64,000 nucleotides of DNA from Terrabacter sp. MAHUQ-38 (GCF_014518425.1 NZ_JACVCU010000001.1:434001-498000), one strand, 5' to 3'; shown: positions 37,034 through 45,969, numbered from the stretch's first letter. Numbers and translations: made by a program. Notes: a model not told the origin generated them from the letters alone.

Positions 37034-37770
37034 CACGCCCCCTTGGTTGCCGTGCCCGGGGCGCGACCGGAGTCGGTGAGCGAGGCCCACACGTCGACGG
37101 CCTGGGTGAGGATCGCGTCGGCGAGCCGCGCGGCGGCGTCGACGTCGGCGTCCGCGATCGCGGCGGCCAGCGGTGCGTGCGGGAGCAGGTCGGCCCGGTC
37201 GGCGGCGAGCAGTGCGTCCATCACATCCGGGGTCCGGTCGATGGCGTGGACGAGCGAGTTGAGGGCGAGGCGGAAGGCGAGGTTGCCGCTGGCCTCGACG
37301 ACCTCGAGCCAGAAGTGGCGGTCGGCGTCGGGGTCGTCCACGTCGGCGTATGCCGCCGCTGCCGCCACGACACGCTCACGCGCGGCGTCGGACCCGCGGG
37401 CTGCCGCGAGACGCGCCGCCTCGACGCCGATGCAGCGGCGCATCTCGAGGCCGTCGCGCACGATCGTCGGGTCGAGCCCGTCGCCTGACCGTGCGAGGTG
37501 AGCCAGCAGGTCGAGCCCCGCGGTGCTGCGCACGTCGAGCACCCGGGTGCCACCGCCGTGGACGACGTGGACGAAGCCGGCGGCCTGCAGGCGCTGGAGC
37601 GCCTCGCGCACGGCGTGCCGGTTGACCGCGAAGGACGCGGCGAGCTCGCGCTCTGGCGGCAGCGAGTCGCCCGGGGCGAACCGGCCGGTGAGGACGGCGT
37701 CGCGCAGCTCCGCGAAGACCTCGTCCGACACCGAGCGACGCGTCACGGGCCTGAATCCACTCTGGCTCAT
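37033..37770 (-). CDS. FadR-type GntR family regulator
   Basis: 245 residues from ATG 37770. The winged helix (ELRDAVLTGRFAPGDSLPPERELAASFAVNRHAVREALQRL region, residues 18-65) is followed by an FCD helical domain with metal-ligand-like Asp/His (DADRHFWLEVVEASGN). A FadR-like operator lies 38 bp upstream of its start. It is co-transcribed with the desaturase-like gene, pointing to regulation of a lipid-related function. Confidence 0.92.
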   Translation of the reverse strand: MSQSGFRPVTRRSVSDEVFAELRDAVLTGRFAPGDSLPPERELAASFAVNRHAVREALQRLQAAGFVHVVHGGGTRVLDVRSTAGLDLLAHLARSGDGLDPTIVRDGLEMRRCIGVEAARLAAARGSDAARERVVAAAAAYADVDDPDADRHFWLEVVEASGNLAFRLALNSLVHAIDRTPDVMDALLAADRADLLPHAPLAAAIADADVDAAARLADAILTQAVDVWASLTDSGRAPGTATKGA

Positions 37771-37807
37771 GCGGACACCATGACAGCGGACACATCCACT
37801 CATCAAG

Positions 37808-37818
37808 TGGTTGGACCA
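37808..37818. promoter_or_regulatory. FadR-like operator
   Basis: TGGTTGGACCA, a near-palindrome differing at one position from the FadR-type site TGGTCNGACCA. It sits in the 83-bp region between the divergent GntR and thioesterase genes, so it could control both. Confidence 0.6.
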
Positions 37819-37853
37819 ATTTTGTGACCGTGGACCGCTTGTAGGTTTGGCGC

Positions 37854-38342
37854 ATGCCGGACACCGACGTCACCAGCAGCCCGATCAGCATCCAGGAGCG
37901 GCTCTACCCGAACCTCCCGTGCTTCGGCTGCGGCCAGGCCAACGCCAAGGGCCTGCAGCTGAAGAGCTACCCCCTCGGTGAGACGGCAACGGACGGCGTC
38001 ACGGCGCTGTTCACGCCGTGGCCCGAGCACGACAACGGTCTCGGCTACCTCAACGGCGGCATCATCGGCACCGTCCTCGACTGCCACAGCGCCGCCGCCG
38101 TCATGCTCGAGGCGAAGCGCGCCGGCTGGCCCCCGCTGCCCGGGGCCGACCTGTCGTACGTCACGGCCGGGCTCGACGTGCGCTACCTGCGGCCGGCGCC
38201 GCTCCACGACACCGTCGAGCTGCACGCCGTCGTCACGACCGCCGACGAGCCGCAGATGACCGTCGATGTCGAGCTGCGCTTCGATGGCAAGGTGCGCGCC
38301 CAGGCCACCGCGGTCTGGAAGCGCTGGCGCCCACGCTCCTGA
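37854..38342 (+). CDS. PaaI-like hotdog-fold thioesterase
   Basis: 162 residues. The N-terminal CFGCGQANAKGLQL motif is typical of this PaaI/FcbC-like group, then EHDNGLGYLNGGIIGTVLDCHSAAAV gives the catalytic helix region with Asn, Gly and Asp positions of hotdog thioesterases, and VRYLRPAP the core strand. It should hydrolyse acyl-CoA thioesters in the cytoplasm. It shares a control region with the FadR-type regulator, which fits fatty-acid metabolism. Confidence 0.9.
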   Translation: MPDTDVTSSPISIQERLYPNLPCFGCGQANAKGLQLKSYPLGETATDGVTALFTPWPEHDNGLGYLNGGIIGTVLDCHSAAAVMLEAKRAGWPPLPGADLSYVTAGLDVRYLRPAPLHDTVELHAVVTTADEPQMTVDVELRFDGKVRAQATAVWKRWRPRS

Positions 38343-38345
38343 GCG

Positions 38346-38966
38346 TCAGGCGGGCGCACCACCGGGCCCGACGGCTGCACCGAGCATGGCGCGCGCCGAC
38401 CAGCGCATCGTGTCGGCGGCGGCGTCGCGCGACAGGCCCGCGACGTCGGTGAGCCAGACGAGTGCCTCGATGCCGGTCGCGCTCCGGATGGCGAGGGCGA
38501 GGCGGTGCACGGCGGCGTCGCCGAGCTCGGCCCGCAGGGGCTCCAGGGCGGTCTCGATCCAGCCGATCGCCCGCCCTTGCCGCAGGGGGAGGTCCGCCCG
38601 ACGTTGCGGGTCCGGGTCCAACGAGAGCCGCAGCATCGTGCGCTGCTGGACCTCCGTCGAGAGGATCAGCTGCACGAAACGGTCCACGACCGCGTCGAGC
38701 CTCGCCGCGACGTCCACCGGAGCATCGGCGTCGAGCAGGGTCGGCGCGCCGACCTCCGGGTGAGCAGCGACGAGAAGTGCAGCCTGGTTGGGGAAGTAGC
38801 GGTATGCCGTCGTCCGCGACACTCCGGCGGCGAGCGCCGCCTCCTCGACCTTGGGCGCCCGACCGCTCGCCACGATGTCGCGCGCGGCGCTGACGAGGGC
38901 CTGTCGGGTGCGCCGCTTGGGGTTGACGTAGCCACCCTGCTCGTAGGGGGTTGACATGGCGAACAT
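38346..38966 (-). CDS. TetR family transcriptional regulator
   Basis: 206 residues from ATG 38966; ATG 38957 is also possible. The helix-turn-helix is RTRQALVSAARDIVASG to VSRTTAYRYFPNQAALLVAA (residues about 17-65). The C-terminal ligand domain is divergent, as usual. It lies head-to-head with a cupin gene across a pair of direct-repeat operators and probably represses it. Confidence 0.92.
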   Translation of the reverse strand: MFAMSTPYEQGGYVNPKRRTRQALVSAARDIVASGRAPKVEEAALAAGVSRTTAYRYFPNQAALLVAAHPEVGAPTLLDADAPVDVAARLDAVVDRFVQLILSTEVQQRTMLRLSLDPDPQRRADLPLRQGRAIGWIETALEPLRAELGDAAVHRLALAIRSATGIEALVWLTDVAGLSRDAAADTMRWSARAMLGAAVGPGGAPA

Positions 38967-39000
38967 GGTACGCCAGTCTCAATTTGGTACGGCAGTCCCA
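38966..39000. promoter_or_regulatory. Tandem TetR operator repeats
   Basis: TGGTACGCCAGTCTCA (38966-38981) and TGGTACGGCAGTCCCA (38985-39000) are direct repeats 19 bp apart. The second also forms a dyad TTTGG/CCAAA. They lie between the TetR and cupin genes, the first overlapping the TetR start. Confidence 0.65.
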
Positions 39001-39035
39001 AATTCTGCCGTCGCCAACTGGAGAGAAGGCGCGAC

Positions 39036-39542
39036 ATGAGCGCTACGCAGATCGGCCGATCCCTCGTCCGCAACGCCGACGCCGCCGAACGGCGGTGGTT
39101 CTACGGCGGCGGGGTCCACACGTGGTTGGCCCGGTCGGCCGACACCGGCGGCGCGTTCCTGCTGTGTGAGATGTCGATGGGCGCCGGCAAGGCGACGCCG
39201 CTGCACACGCACCCCGCCGACGAGACCCTCGTCGTGCTCGAGGGAGAGCTCCTCGTGCACCTCGACGGCGCCAACCACCGGGTCACCGCCGGTGGCCTGG
39301 CCCTCGCACCGGCCGGTGTGCCGCACGCATTCCTGGTCGGCCCCGACGGCGCCCGGATGCTCTGCCTGCACACGCCGGGGACGTGCGAGGCCTTCTACCT
39401 CGGCGCGAGCGAGCCCATCGACGCCGACACCAGCACCGGCCTGGTCGACTTCGACCGGGTCGCCGCCTCCGCCCGCGAGAACGGCGGCATCGAGCTGCTC
39501 GGACCGCCGCCCTTCTCCGCCGAGGCGCCCGCCGGCTCGTGA
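39036..39542 (+). CDS. Cupin domain protein
   Basis: 168 residues from ATG 39036 with GAGAGAAGG upstream. The beta-barrel has cupin motif 1 TPLHTHPADETLVVLEGE (His-His-Glu metal ligands) near residues 53-70 and motif 2 PAGVPHAFLVG around residue 95. A metal-binding cytoplasmic protein, possibly a dioxygenase- or quercetinase-like enzyme; the substrate is unknown. Probably controlled by the divergent TetR regulator. Confidence 0.9.
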   Translation: MSATQIGRSLVRNADAAERRWFYGGGVHTWLARSADTGGAFLLCEMSMGAGKATPLHTHPADETLVVLEGELLVHLDGANHRVTAGGLALAPAGVPHAFLVGPDGARMLCLHTPGTCEAFYLGASEPIDADTSTGLVDFDRVAASARENGGIELLGPPPFSAEAPAGS

Positions 39543-39617
39543 CCCGACGTCACGGGCGGCCTACGCTGGCCGCATGACGCTGCCACCGCATCCGGGTCAC
39601 GCCCGAGGGATCCGGCC

Positions 39618-40046
39618 GTGACCGACGACCGCGACCGCGACCCAGCCGGGCGACCGCGTCAGGAGCGACCTCGTGATGCTCTCGGCCGGCCGCTGCCCTA
39701 CGGCAGCGCGGGGGTCGAGCCGGTGTCGGAGGAGCCGCTGCCGCCCCACGAGACGCTGACCGTGGCCAAGGGGCTGGTCGAGAAGGGGCGGCCGTTCTCG
39801 GCGCACGAGGTGCTCGAGGCGCGCTGGAAGGCCGGCCCGGAGCACGAACGCGACCTGTGGCAGGGGCTCGCCCAGCTCTGCGTCGCCCTGACACATGCCG
39901 CCCGTGGCAACGACGTGGGAGCCCGACGGCTGCTCGAACGGGGCGTGGGCAGGCTGCAGGACTACGGCGCAGGCGGAGGCCCGACGTACGGTCTCGACCT
40001 CACGGCCGTGGTCTCCTGCGCCCGCGACCGGGTCCCCGCCGAGTAG
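39618..40046 (+). CDS. DUF309 domain protein
   Basis: 142 residues from GTG 39618. The DUF309 signature is present: LVEKGRPFSAHEVLEARWKAGPE (FxxHEVLE..W) and DLWQGLAQLCVALTHAARGN, with RRLLERGVGRL after it. The N-terminal 35 residues are charged and poorly ordered. DUF309 proteins are small helical proteins of unknown function, common in actinobacteria. Confidence 0.85.
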   Translation: MTDDRDRDPAGRPRQERPRDALGRPLPYGSAGVEPVSEEPLPPHETLTVAKGLVEKGRPFSAHEVLEARWKAGPEHERDLWQGLAQLCVALTHAARGNDVGARRLLERGVGRLQDYGAGGGPTYGLDLTAVVSCARDRVPAE

Positions 40047-40238
40047 CGGGGCTCGGCGAACGCCCGAGCGCAGCCGCGACCTGGGCTGGCAGCGGGTTCA
40101 GCGCGGCCGAGCTGCTCTTTCCGAGACGCACGTAATCCCTCGACCGTGCATGTCAACCTTCGAGGAGGACAAGCGACTTCTTCCCTGACACGCACGACTG
40201 CTGGTCAGAGGTGGGACGTGGTCACGGGAGCGATCCGC

Positions 40239-40766
40239 ATGGGTTCAGCTGCAACGCAGGGGACGATGGAGCAGGTGCTGACCGGGCTCTTCCGCTCCCA
40301 CTGTGTCGAGCTCGTCCGTCTCGCCTACCTCCTGCTCGGCGACCGAGGGCGTGCCGAGGAGGCGGTCCAGGACGTCTACCTGTCACTGTGCCGACACTGG
40401 CCGCCCCAAGACGAGCGGGCGGCGCTGGCATACCTCCGCTCGGGGGTCATCAACCGGTGCCGCTCCGACCAGCGCCGGATGTACAGCGCGAGACGTGGTG
40501 CGCCACTGCTGCACGTGAACGCCCTCGACGAGCAGGTCGGCACGGACGCGGCGACCGAAGTCGTCGCACGAGACGAGGCGAGCCGACTCGCGGAGCAGGT
40601 GCGCGGGCTGCCTCGTCGTCAGCGGGAGGTCATCACCTGCCGCTACTACCTCCAGCTCAGCGAGCGGGAGACGGCCGAGCTCCTCGAGATCGGCATCGGC
40701 TCGGTCAAGCGCCATGCACACCGGGGGCTGGCCACGCTGCAGTCGCGACTGGAGGAATCACGATGA
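40239..40766 (+). CDS. ECF sigma factor
   Basis: 175 residues from ATG 40239, chosen for GGGAG at 40226-40230; longer in-frame starts exist upstream. Region 2 (LVRLAYLLLGDRGRAEEAVQDVYLSL) and region 4 (LPRRQREVITCRYYLQLSERETAELLEIGIGSVKRHAHRGL area) are clear. The stop overlaps the next start as ATGA, pairing it with a membrane-anchored protein that is probably its anti-sigma factor or sensor. Confidence 0.9.
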   Translation: MGSAATQGTMEQVLTGLFRSHCVELVRLAYLLLGDRGRAEEAVQDVYLSLCRHWPPQDERAALAYLRSGVINRCRSDQRRMYSARRGAPLLHVNALDEQVGTDAATEVVARDEASRLAEQVRGLPRRQREVITCRYYLQLSERETAELLEIGIGSVKRHAHRGLATLQSRLEESR

Positions 40767-41737
40767 ACGCGATCGAGCGCAGGGTGACCGAGGCGCTCCG
40801 CACGTTTGGGGAGGGACTCGAGATGACCACGCAGGACGTCAACCGACTCGAGCAGGAGCTCGAGCAGAAGCGCGTCAAGCACGCGGCCGCGCGCAGGCGG
40901 CAGCGCAACAGGCTCTTCCAGGCGGCCGTGGCCGCGTGCGCCGTGGCGGGCGTCGTGCTCGGTGCGCTGGCCCTGCGCTCGGGTCCGGAGCCGACCCCCG
41001 GCCCCGCTGTCTCGCCACCCGTCACGTTGGCCCAGCTCGAGGGCATCTGGCGCGTCGACGGCTCCGACTGGCTCTGGAGGTTCACCACCGACGGACGCGT
41101 CATCGTGTCGGACAAACCAGATCTGCTCACGGCTGCCGTCCCGGGCGACGCACCGGTGGTGCGGCCCGCTACAGGAGGCTTCATCGTGTCGGACCCTGCG
41201 AGTCCCCCCTGTGAGGCCCGGTGGTCCGCCTCGATCTCGGCCGACGGCCACCTGCATGCGGTGCAACCGGCGGAGACCCCGGCATGTCCCGGAGAGGATG
41301 GCATCGCAGGCCCGGGTTCGACCTGGGATCTCACTCGCGTGTCCCCCGCGTCCTCAGCGGGACGCGCGTCGACGTCGAACTTCACCCCGATCAGACCGGT
41401 CAAGGTTGTGCTCGAGAACCAGGATGCCTACCTGGAGGGGACCTGGCTCCTCCGCGGCACCGGCACCCTTCTCACCGTCGTCAAGGAAGCGGACCCGGCT
41501 GCCCACGAGTTCACGTACGCCGCACAGGACCTGGGCGCGACGACTGAACCACGGACGGGGACGATGCGGGCAAGGCTGAACGGCCAGGTCGTCTTCTGGC
41601 CGCCCGAGGGCACCGGCTCGTGCACCATCGAGTACGAGTCGGTCATCACGGACGGCAGCACGCTGGACGCGACGCTCGCCGCCGGCAGCTGCGACCGCTT
41701 CGGGGGCGTGAACGACACCTGGGTCCGGCTGAACTGA
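40763..41737 (+). CDS. Putative membrane-anchored anti-sigma or sensor protein
   Basis: 324 residues. The first 45 residues are charged and helical (EQELEQKRVKHAAARRRQRN), followed by one membrane helix (AAVAACAVAGVVLGALAL) and an extracytoplasmic region of about 250 residues with two beta-rich repeats (LEGIWRVDGSDWLWRFTTDG and YLEGTWLLRGTGTLLTVV). No zinc anti-sigma HxxxCxxC motif is visible. Position and coupling to the sigma gene suggest that it restrains the sigma factor; this is inference from context. Confidence 0.75.
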   Translation: MNAIERRVTEALRTFGEGLEMTTQDVNRLEQELEQKRVKHAAARRRQRNRLFQAAVAACAVAGVVLGALALRSGPEPTPGPAVSPPVTLAQLEGIWRVDGSDWLWRFTTDGRVIVSDKPDLLTAAVPGDAPVVRPATGGFIVSDPASPPCEARWSASISADGHLHAVQPAETPACPGEDGIAGPGSTWDLTRVSPASSAGRASTSNFTPIRPVKVVLENQDAYLEGTWLLRGTGTLLTVVKEADPAAHEFTYAAQDLGATTEPRTGTMRARLNGQVVFWPPEGTGSCTIEYESVITDGSTLDATLAAGSCDRFGGVNDTWVRLN

Positions 41738-41751
41738 CTGCTGGTTCGGCC

Positions 41752-41786
41752 CACGAGGAGTCCGCTCAGGAGGCGGGCTCCTCGTG
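41752..41786. terminator. Strong hairpin terminator between convergent genes
   Basis: A stem of about 15 pairs starts CACGAGGAG (41752-41760) against CTCCTCGTG (41778-41786), extended inward by one wobble and five more pairs, with a five-base loop. It overlaps the end of the XdhC-like gene. Confidence 0.8.
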
Positions 41787-42935
41787 TGCGGGATGATGGT
41801 GGTGGATCGGGCCCTCGGTCGACGCGAGCCGCTCGCCGGCGCCGCCCCACCGCAGCGCGATGATCTCGGCGGCGATCGACACGGCTGTCTCCTCGGGCGT
41901 GCGCGCGCCGAGGTCGAGCCCGATCGGTGAGCTCATCCGGGCCAGCTCGTCGTCGGTCAGACCGGCCTCGCGGAGCCGCTCGAGCCGGTCCTCGTGCGTG
42001 CGCCGCGAGCCCATGGCGCCGATGTATGCGACCTCCGGCAACCGCAGCGCCACCTCGAGCAGGGGCACGTCGAACTTCGGGTCGTGGGTCAGCACGGCGA
42101 TGACGGTGCGGGAGTCGATGCGTCCCTCGGCGACCTCGTTCTGGAGGTAGTCGTGCGGCCACCTGACGACGACCTCGTCGGCTCCGGGGAACCGCGTCTT
42201 CGTCGCGAAGACGGGCCGGGCGTCGCACACCGTCACGTAGTACCCGAGGAACGCGCCCACGCGCGCGACCGCGGCCGCGAAGTCGATCGCCCCGAAGACG
42301 AGCATCCGCGGCTTGGGCGCGTGGGAGGCGACAAAGACCCGCATGCCCTCGCCACGGCGTTCCCCATCGGGACCGTAGGTGAGGATCGCTGAGCGCCCTT
42401 GCGCGAGAAGGCCTCTCGCGTCGTCACGGACGGCGTCGTCGGCGCGGCCGCTGCCCAACGTCCCGAGGACGGATGCCGTGTCGCCGTCGCCCTCGGTCTC
42501 CGGGTGCACGACCACGCGCCTGCCGACCCAGGCCGGCTCGGGGTGTTCGATGACGGTGACGACCGCGACCGGCCGCCCGGCGGCGATGTCGGCAGCGACG
42601 TCGCCCAGCTCGGGGAAGGTCTCGCGGTTCACCTTCTCGACGAACACGTCGAGGATGCCCCCGCAGGTCAGCCCCACGGCATACGCGTCGTCGTCGCTCA
42701 CGCCGTAGCGCTGGAGCACGGGCCGGCCGGTCTCGACGACCTCCTGGCTCAGCTCGTAGACCGCGCCCTCGACGCAGCCGCCCGACACCGAGCCGACGGC
42801 CTCACCGCCAGGGCCGACGAGCATCGACGCGCCCGGCTGGCGCGGCGCCGAGCGCCACGTGCCGACGACCGTGCCGACGCCGACGGTCTCGCCCGCCTCC
42901 CACCAGCGCATCAGCTCGTCCATCACCTCACGCAC
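41766..42935 (-). CDS. XdhC family molybdenum-cofactor chaperone
   Basis: 389 residues. The XdhC N-terminal motif GTWRSAPRQPGASMLVGPGGEAVGSVSGGCVEGAVYE region (residues 24-60) and the C-terminal Rossmann half (MLVFGAIDFAAAVARVGAFLGYYVTVCD, YIGAMGSRRTHEDRLERLREAG) are both present. XdhC-like proteins load sulfurated cofactor into molybdenum hydroxylases. Last gene of the mocA-coxD-coxE-xdhC run, serving the enzyme at 26-30 kb. Confidence 0.93.
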   Translation of the reverse strand: MREVMDELMRWWEAGETVGVGTVVGTWRSAPRQPGASMLVGPGGEAVGSVSGGCVEGAVYELSQEVVETGRPVLQRYGVSDDDAYAVGLTCGGILDVFVEKVNRETFPELGDVAADIAAGRPVAVVTVIEHPEPAWVGRRVVVHPETEGDGDTASVLGTLGSGRADDAVRDDARGLLAQGRSAILTYGPDGERRGEGMRVFVASHAPKPRMLVFGAIDFAAAVARVGAFLGYYVTVCDARPVFATKTRFPGADEVVVRWPHDYLQNEVAEGRIDSRTVIAVLTHDPKFDVPLLEVALRLPEVAYIGAMGSRRTHEDRLERLREAGLTDDELARMSSPIGLDLGARTPEETAVSIAAEIIALRWGGAGERLASTEGPIHHHHPAHEEPAS

Positions 42936-44037
42936 GGGAGACCACCTCGATCAGCTCCTCGAACGCCGCGAGCGAGTGGCCCGCGACGAAGTCGTCGATG
43001 TGCGGCAGGGCCGCGACGATGCCCTGCTGCACCGGTTCGTAGCCGGCCTTGCCGCGGTGCGGGTTGGCCCACACGACCCGGTGCGAGAGGGCGGCGAGCC
43101 GGCGCATCTGCTCGCCGAGCACCTCCGGGGCCTCACGTTCCCAGCCGTCGGAGAAGACAACGACGACGGAGCCCCGAGCCATACCCCGACGCCCCCAGCG
43201 GTCGAGGAAGGCCCCGATCGCCTCACCGAGCCGGGTGCCGCCCGACCAGTCGGGCACGACGCGTCCGGCGGCGGCGAGCGCCCGGTCGGGGTCGCGCTCG
43301 CTCAGGGCCCGCGTGACGTGGGTCAGGCGCGTGCCCATGGTGAAGACCTCCACGTGGGGCACCGTGCGCACGAAGACGTGGGCGAGGCGAAGGAGGCTGT
43401 CGGCATACGGGCTCATCGACCCCGACACGTCGACGAGCAGCACGATGCGGCGGGCGCGCACGCTGCGGCGTCGGTGGTGGATGCGGCCCGGCTCGCCCAT
43501 GCGGCGCAGCTGCTCGCGGAGGGTCGCCGGTCCGTCGACCGATCCGTTCGTCGAGCGCACGTGCCGGCGGGCGCGACGCATGGGGCTGCGAGGCGTGAGG
43601 CCGGCGAAAAGCCTTGCGGCAGCGGCTCGGTCGGCCGCGCTCAGCGTGGCGACGTCACGGTGGCGCAGCACCTCCTGGGCGCTCGCTCGCGCTTGGAGCG
43701 TGTCGGTGTCATCGCCGCCCGCCTGCCCTTCGCCGCTGTCGAGGGGTGCCTGGCGCACGGGAGGCCGCACGACGTCGACCTGGCGTCCCCTGGGGATGGC
43801 CTCGCCGCCGAACCAGCGCTCGAATACCTCGTCGTACACGGGGAAGTCGGCCGGCACCGACGTCATCGTCGCGCGGCCGGCCCAGTACACGTGGGCCCGC
43901 TCGCCGACGCCGACGGTCGCTGCGGCGACGAGGAAGGTCCGCTCGCGGTCGGCGGTCACGCCGAGACCGGCGGCGCGCAGGGCCCGGGCGAAGCCGAGGA
44001 GCAGCTCGTCGGGCTCTGGCTCGGGTGCTGCGGTCAT
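42928..44037 (-). CDS. coxE: VWA domain protein, CoxE-like
   Basis: 369 residues. The MIDAS metal site DVSGSMS near residue 215 begins the von Willebrand A domain, with SGGTRLGEAI and VVVFSDGWERE as its further elements. The N-terminal half is the CoxE-specific region. CoxE works with the AAA ATPase CoxD in maturation of the Mo centre of CO-dehydrogenase-type enzymes. Starts and stops overlap on both sides (ATGA with coxD, 8 bp with xdhC). Confidence 0.92.
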   Translation of the reverse strand: MTAAPEPEPDELLLGFARALRAAGLGVTADRERTFLVAAATVGVGERAHVYWAGRATMTSVPADFPVYDEVFERWFGGEAIPRGRQVDVVRPPVRQAPLDSGEGQAGGDDTDTLQARASAQEVLRHRDVATLSAADRAAAARLFAGLTPRSPMRRARRHVRSTNGSVDGPATLREQLRRMGEPGRIHHRRRSVRARRIVLLVDVSGSMSPYADSLLRLAHVFVRTVPHVEVFTMGTRLTHVTRALSERDPDRALAAAGRVVPDWSGGTRLGEAIGAFLDRWGRRGMARGSVVVVFSDGWEREAPEVLGEQMRRLAALSHRVVWANPHRGKAGYEPVQQGIVAALPHIDDFVAGHSLAAFEELIEVVSRA

Positions 44038-44933
44038 GCGGTGAGCAGCTTGTCGAGCGAGGCCCGGATGCGCTCGGAGTCCTCGCGGTACTTCAGGGCT
44101 GCGCCGAGCGTGGCGGCCGCGACCTCGGCGTCGAGGCGGGTGGCGCCGACCGTCTCCAGGGCCCGCGCCCAGTCGAGGGTCTCGGCCACGCCGGGTGGCT
44201 TGATGAGCTCGCCCGAGCCGCGGAGGCGCTGGACGAGGGTGACGACCTGCTCGGCGAGCGCGGCCGAGACCCCGGGCAGGCGGGTCCGCACGATCTCGAG
44301 CTCGCGCGCGAGCCCGGGGTGGTCGATCCAGTGGTAGAGGCAGCGGCGCTTCAGGGCGTCGTGGAGCTCACGCGTGCGGTTGGAGGTGAGGACGACGATC
44401 GGCGGGGTGGAGGCGCTCACCGTGCCGAGCTCGGGGATCGTGACCTGCCACGTCGAGAGGACCTCGAGCAGGAACGCCTCGAACTCGTCGTCGGCGCGGT
44501 CGATCTCGTCGATGAGCAGGACGCAGGGGGCGGCCCGCAGCGCCTCGAGGACCGGCCGGGCGAGGAGGAACCGCTCGTCGAAGAGCTCGGACTCGAGGGC
44601 CTCGGTGTCGCGGGCGGTGTGACTGGCGGCGTCGCGGGTCAGGGCCTCCACGGTGCGCAGGTGCAGGATCTGGCGGGGGAAGTCCCAGTCGTAGAGCGCC
44701 TGGGTCGCATCGATTCCCTCGTAGCACTGGAGCCGGATGAGGCGAAGGTCGAGCGCCTCGGCGAGGGCTTCGGCGAGCGCGGTCTTGCCGGTGCCGGGCT
44801 CGCCTTCGAGCAGGATCGGCCGGTTGAGCCGGGTCGCGAGGAAGGTCACGGTCGCGAGCGCGTCGTCGGCGAGGTAGCCCGTGCCGCCGAGGGCGGTCGT
44901 GACGTCGTCGGCGCCGCTGAAGACGTGATCCAT
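44034..44933 (-). CDS. coxD: MoxR-type AAA ATPase, CoxD-like
   Basis: 299 residues from ATG 44933. Walker A LLEGEPGTGKTALAEAL is near residue 44, Walker B CVLLIDEIDRADDEFEAFLLEV around residue 145, then sensor 1 IVVLTSNRTRELHDALKRRC. This MoxR ATPase is the partner of the VWA protein encoded next to it and is thought to remodel the large subunit during cofactor maturation. Confidence 0.94.
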   Translation of the reverse strand: MDHVFSGADDVTTALGGTGYLADDALATVTFLATRLNRPILLEGEPGTGKTALAEALAEALDLRLIRLQCYEGIDATQALYDWDFPRQILHLRTVEALTRDAASHTARDTEALESELFDERFLLARPVLEALRAAPCVLLIDEIDRADDEFEAFLLEVLSTWQVTIPELGTVSASTPPIVVLTSNRTRELHDALKRRCLYHWIDHPGLARELEIVRTRLPGVSAALAEQVVTLVQRLRGSGELIKPPGVAETLDWARALETVGATRLDAEVAAATLGAALKYREDSERIRASLDKLLTA

Positions 44934-44980
44934 TCCCTGAGCATCGCTGATGATCGGGGCTTGCGGAAGCGAAGGCCCCT

Positions 44981-45778
44981 CTAGCGGGACGTGTCGAGCT
45001 CTTCCGGTGTGTCGGCGTCGCGGCCCGTCGCGAGGTCGCCGCACTCAACGAGCTCGTGGGGCGTCGTGCGGAAGTACTGCCGGGCGCCATGGTCTCCGAC
45101 GGCCGTCGCGACCACCTGCTCCCAGTGGTCGCGCCCGATGAGCGCCGGGTGCCCCGGCACGTGGTCGTATGCCGCCCGGCGGAGTGCGCGGCGCAGCTCA
45201 GGGTCGCTGGCGGCCCGGACGTCAAGGGCGTGGCGGGCGGCGTCGGTGTGCCCGCGTTCCTCGACGCCGTGGGGCCGGCTGAGGTCGTGCGTGCGTCCGG
45301 TGGAGTCGACGTGCTGTGAATGGGCGTTGTCGACGTGTCCGGGTACGTCGAGCACCCGGGCGACCACCTCAGGGGTCAGGTCGGGCAGGTCGACCAAGGT
45401 CACGAGCACCGCGTCGACGCACCCCTCGCCCTCGTGGGTCGAACGAGCGAGAGCCGTGAGTCCAGCGCGCAGGGAGGCGCCCATGCCCTCGTCCCAGTCG
45501 GGACAGGTGACGACGTCGACGTCGCGACCGAGGGCGGTCACGATGGTGGCGACCTCCTCGGCGGCGGCACCGACGACGACGGTGACACCGGCGCAGCCTC
45601 CGGCATGGAGCATGGCGACAGCGCGCTCGACGAGAGTGGGATCGTCCGGGTGTTGGCGCAGGAGAGCCTTCGGCCCACCCATCCGTCGGCCCTCGCCGGC
45701 TGCGAGGACCAGACCTCGCACGTGTGCCGCTCGCCCGTGCACCGCAGCCGCGTGGGGCCCGCTCTCCAGGTCGCTCAC
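44981..45778 (-). CDS. MobA/MocA-like NTP transferase (probable molybdopterin cytidylyltransferase)
   Basis: 265 residues from GTG 45778. The nucleotidyltransferase signature is LVLAAGEGRRMGGPKALL near residue 24, with AVLVTLVDLPDLTPEVV as the metal-binding Asp region and GHPALIGRDHWEQV later. The arrangement with coxD, coxE and xdhC points to formation of molybdopterin cytosine dinucleotide, the cofactor of the CO dehydrogenase/aldehyde oxidase family. An insertion of about 35 residues around 140-175 (His/Asp-rich) is unusual. Confidence 0.85.
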   Translation of the reverse strand: MSDLESGPHAAAVHGRAAHVRGLVLAAGEGRRMGGPKALLRQHPDDPTLVERAVAMLHAGGCAGVTVVVGAAAEEVATIVTALGRDVDVVTCPDWDEGMGASLRAGLTALARSTHEGEGCVDAVLVTLVDLPDLTPEVVARVLDVPGHVDNAHSQHVDSTGRTHDLSRPHGVEERGHTDAARHALDVRAASDPELRRALRRAAYDHVPGHPALIGRDHWEQVVATAVGDHGARQYFRTTPHELVECGDLATGRDADTPEELDTSR

Positions 45779-45969
45779 AGTCGTGAACCTACCGCGTAGG
45801 CAGGTGCTGACGCCGGCAAGTTTCAAGGAGCTGACCCGCGTCACCCCGCCCACAGTGTCCCGCATCGACGTTGTGGGCACGACGTCCCGCAAATGCAGTC
45901 ATCACTGCACCGACCACATCGGCTCGCCGTCCCAGGTTGTGCGCCTCGGAAGCTCCGGGATGCAGAGAA

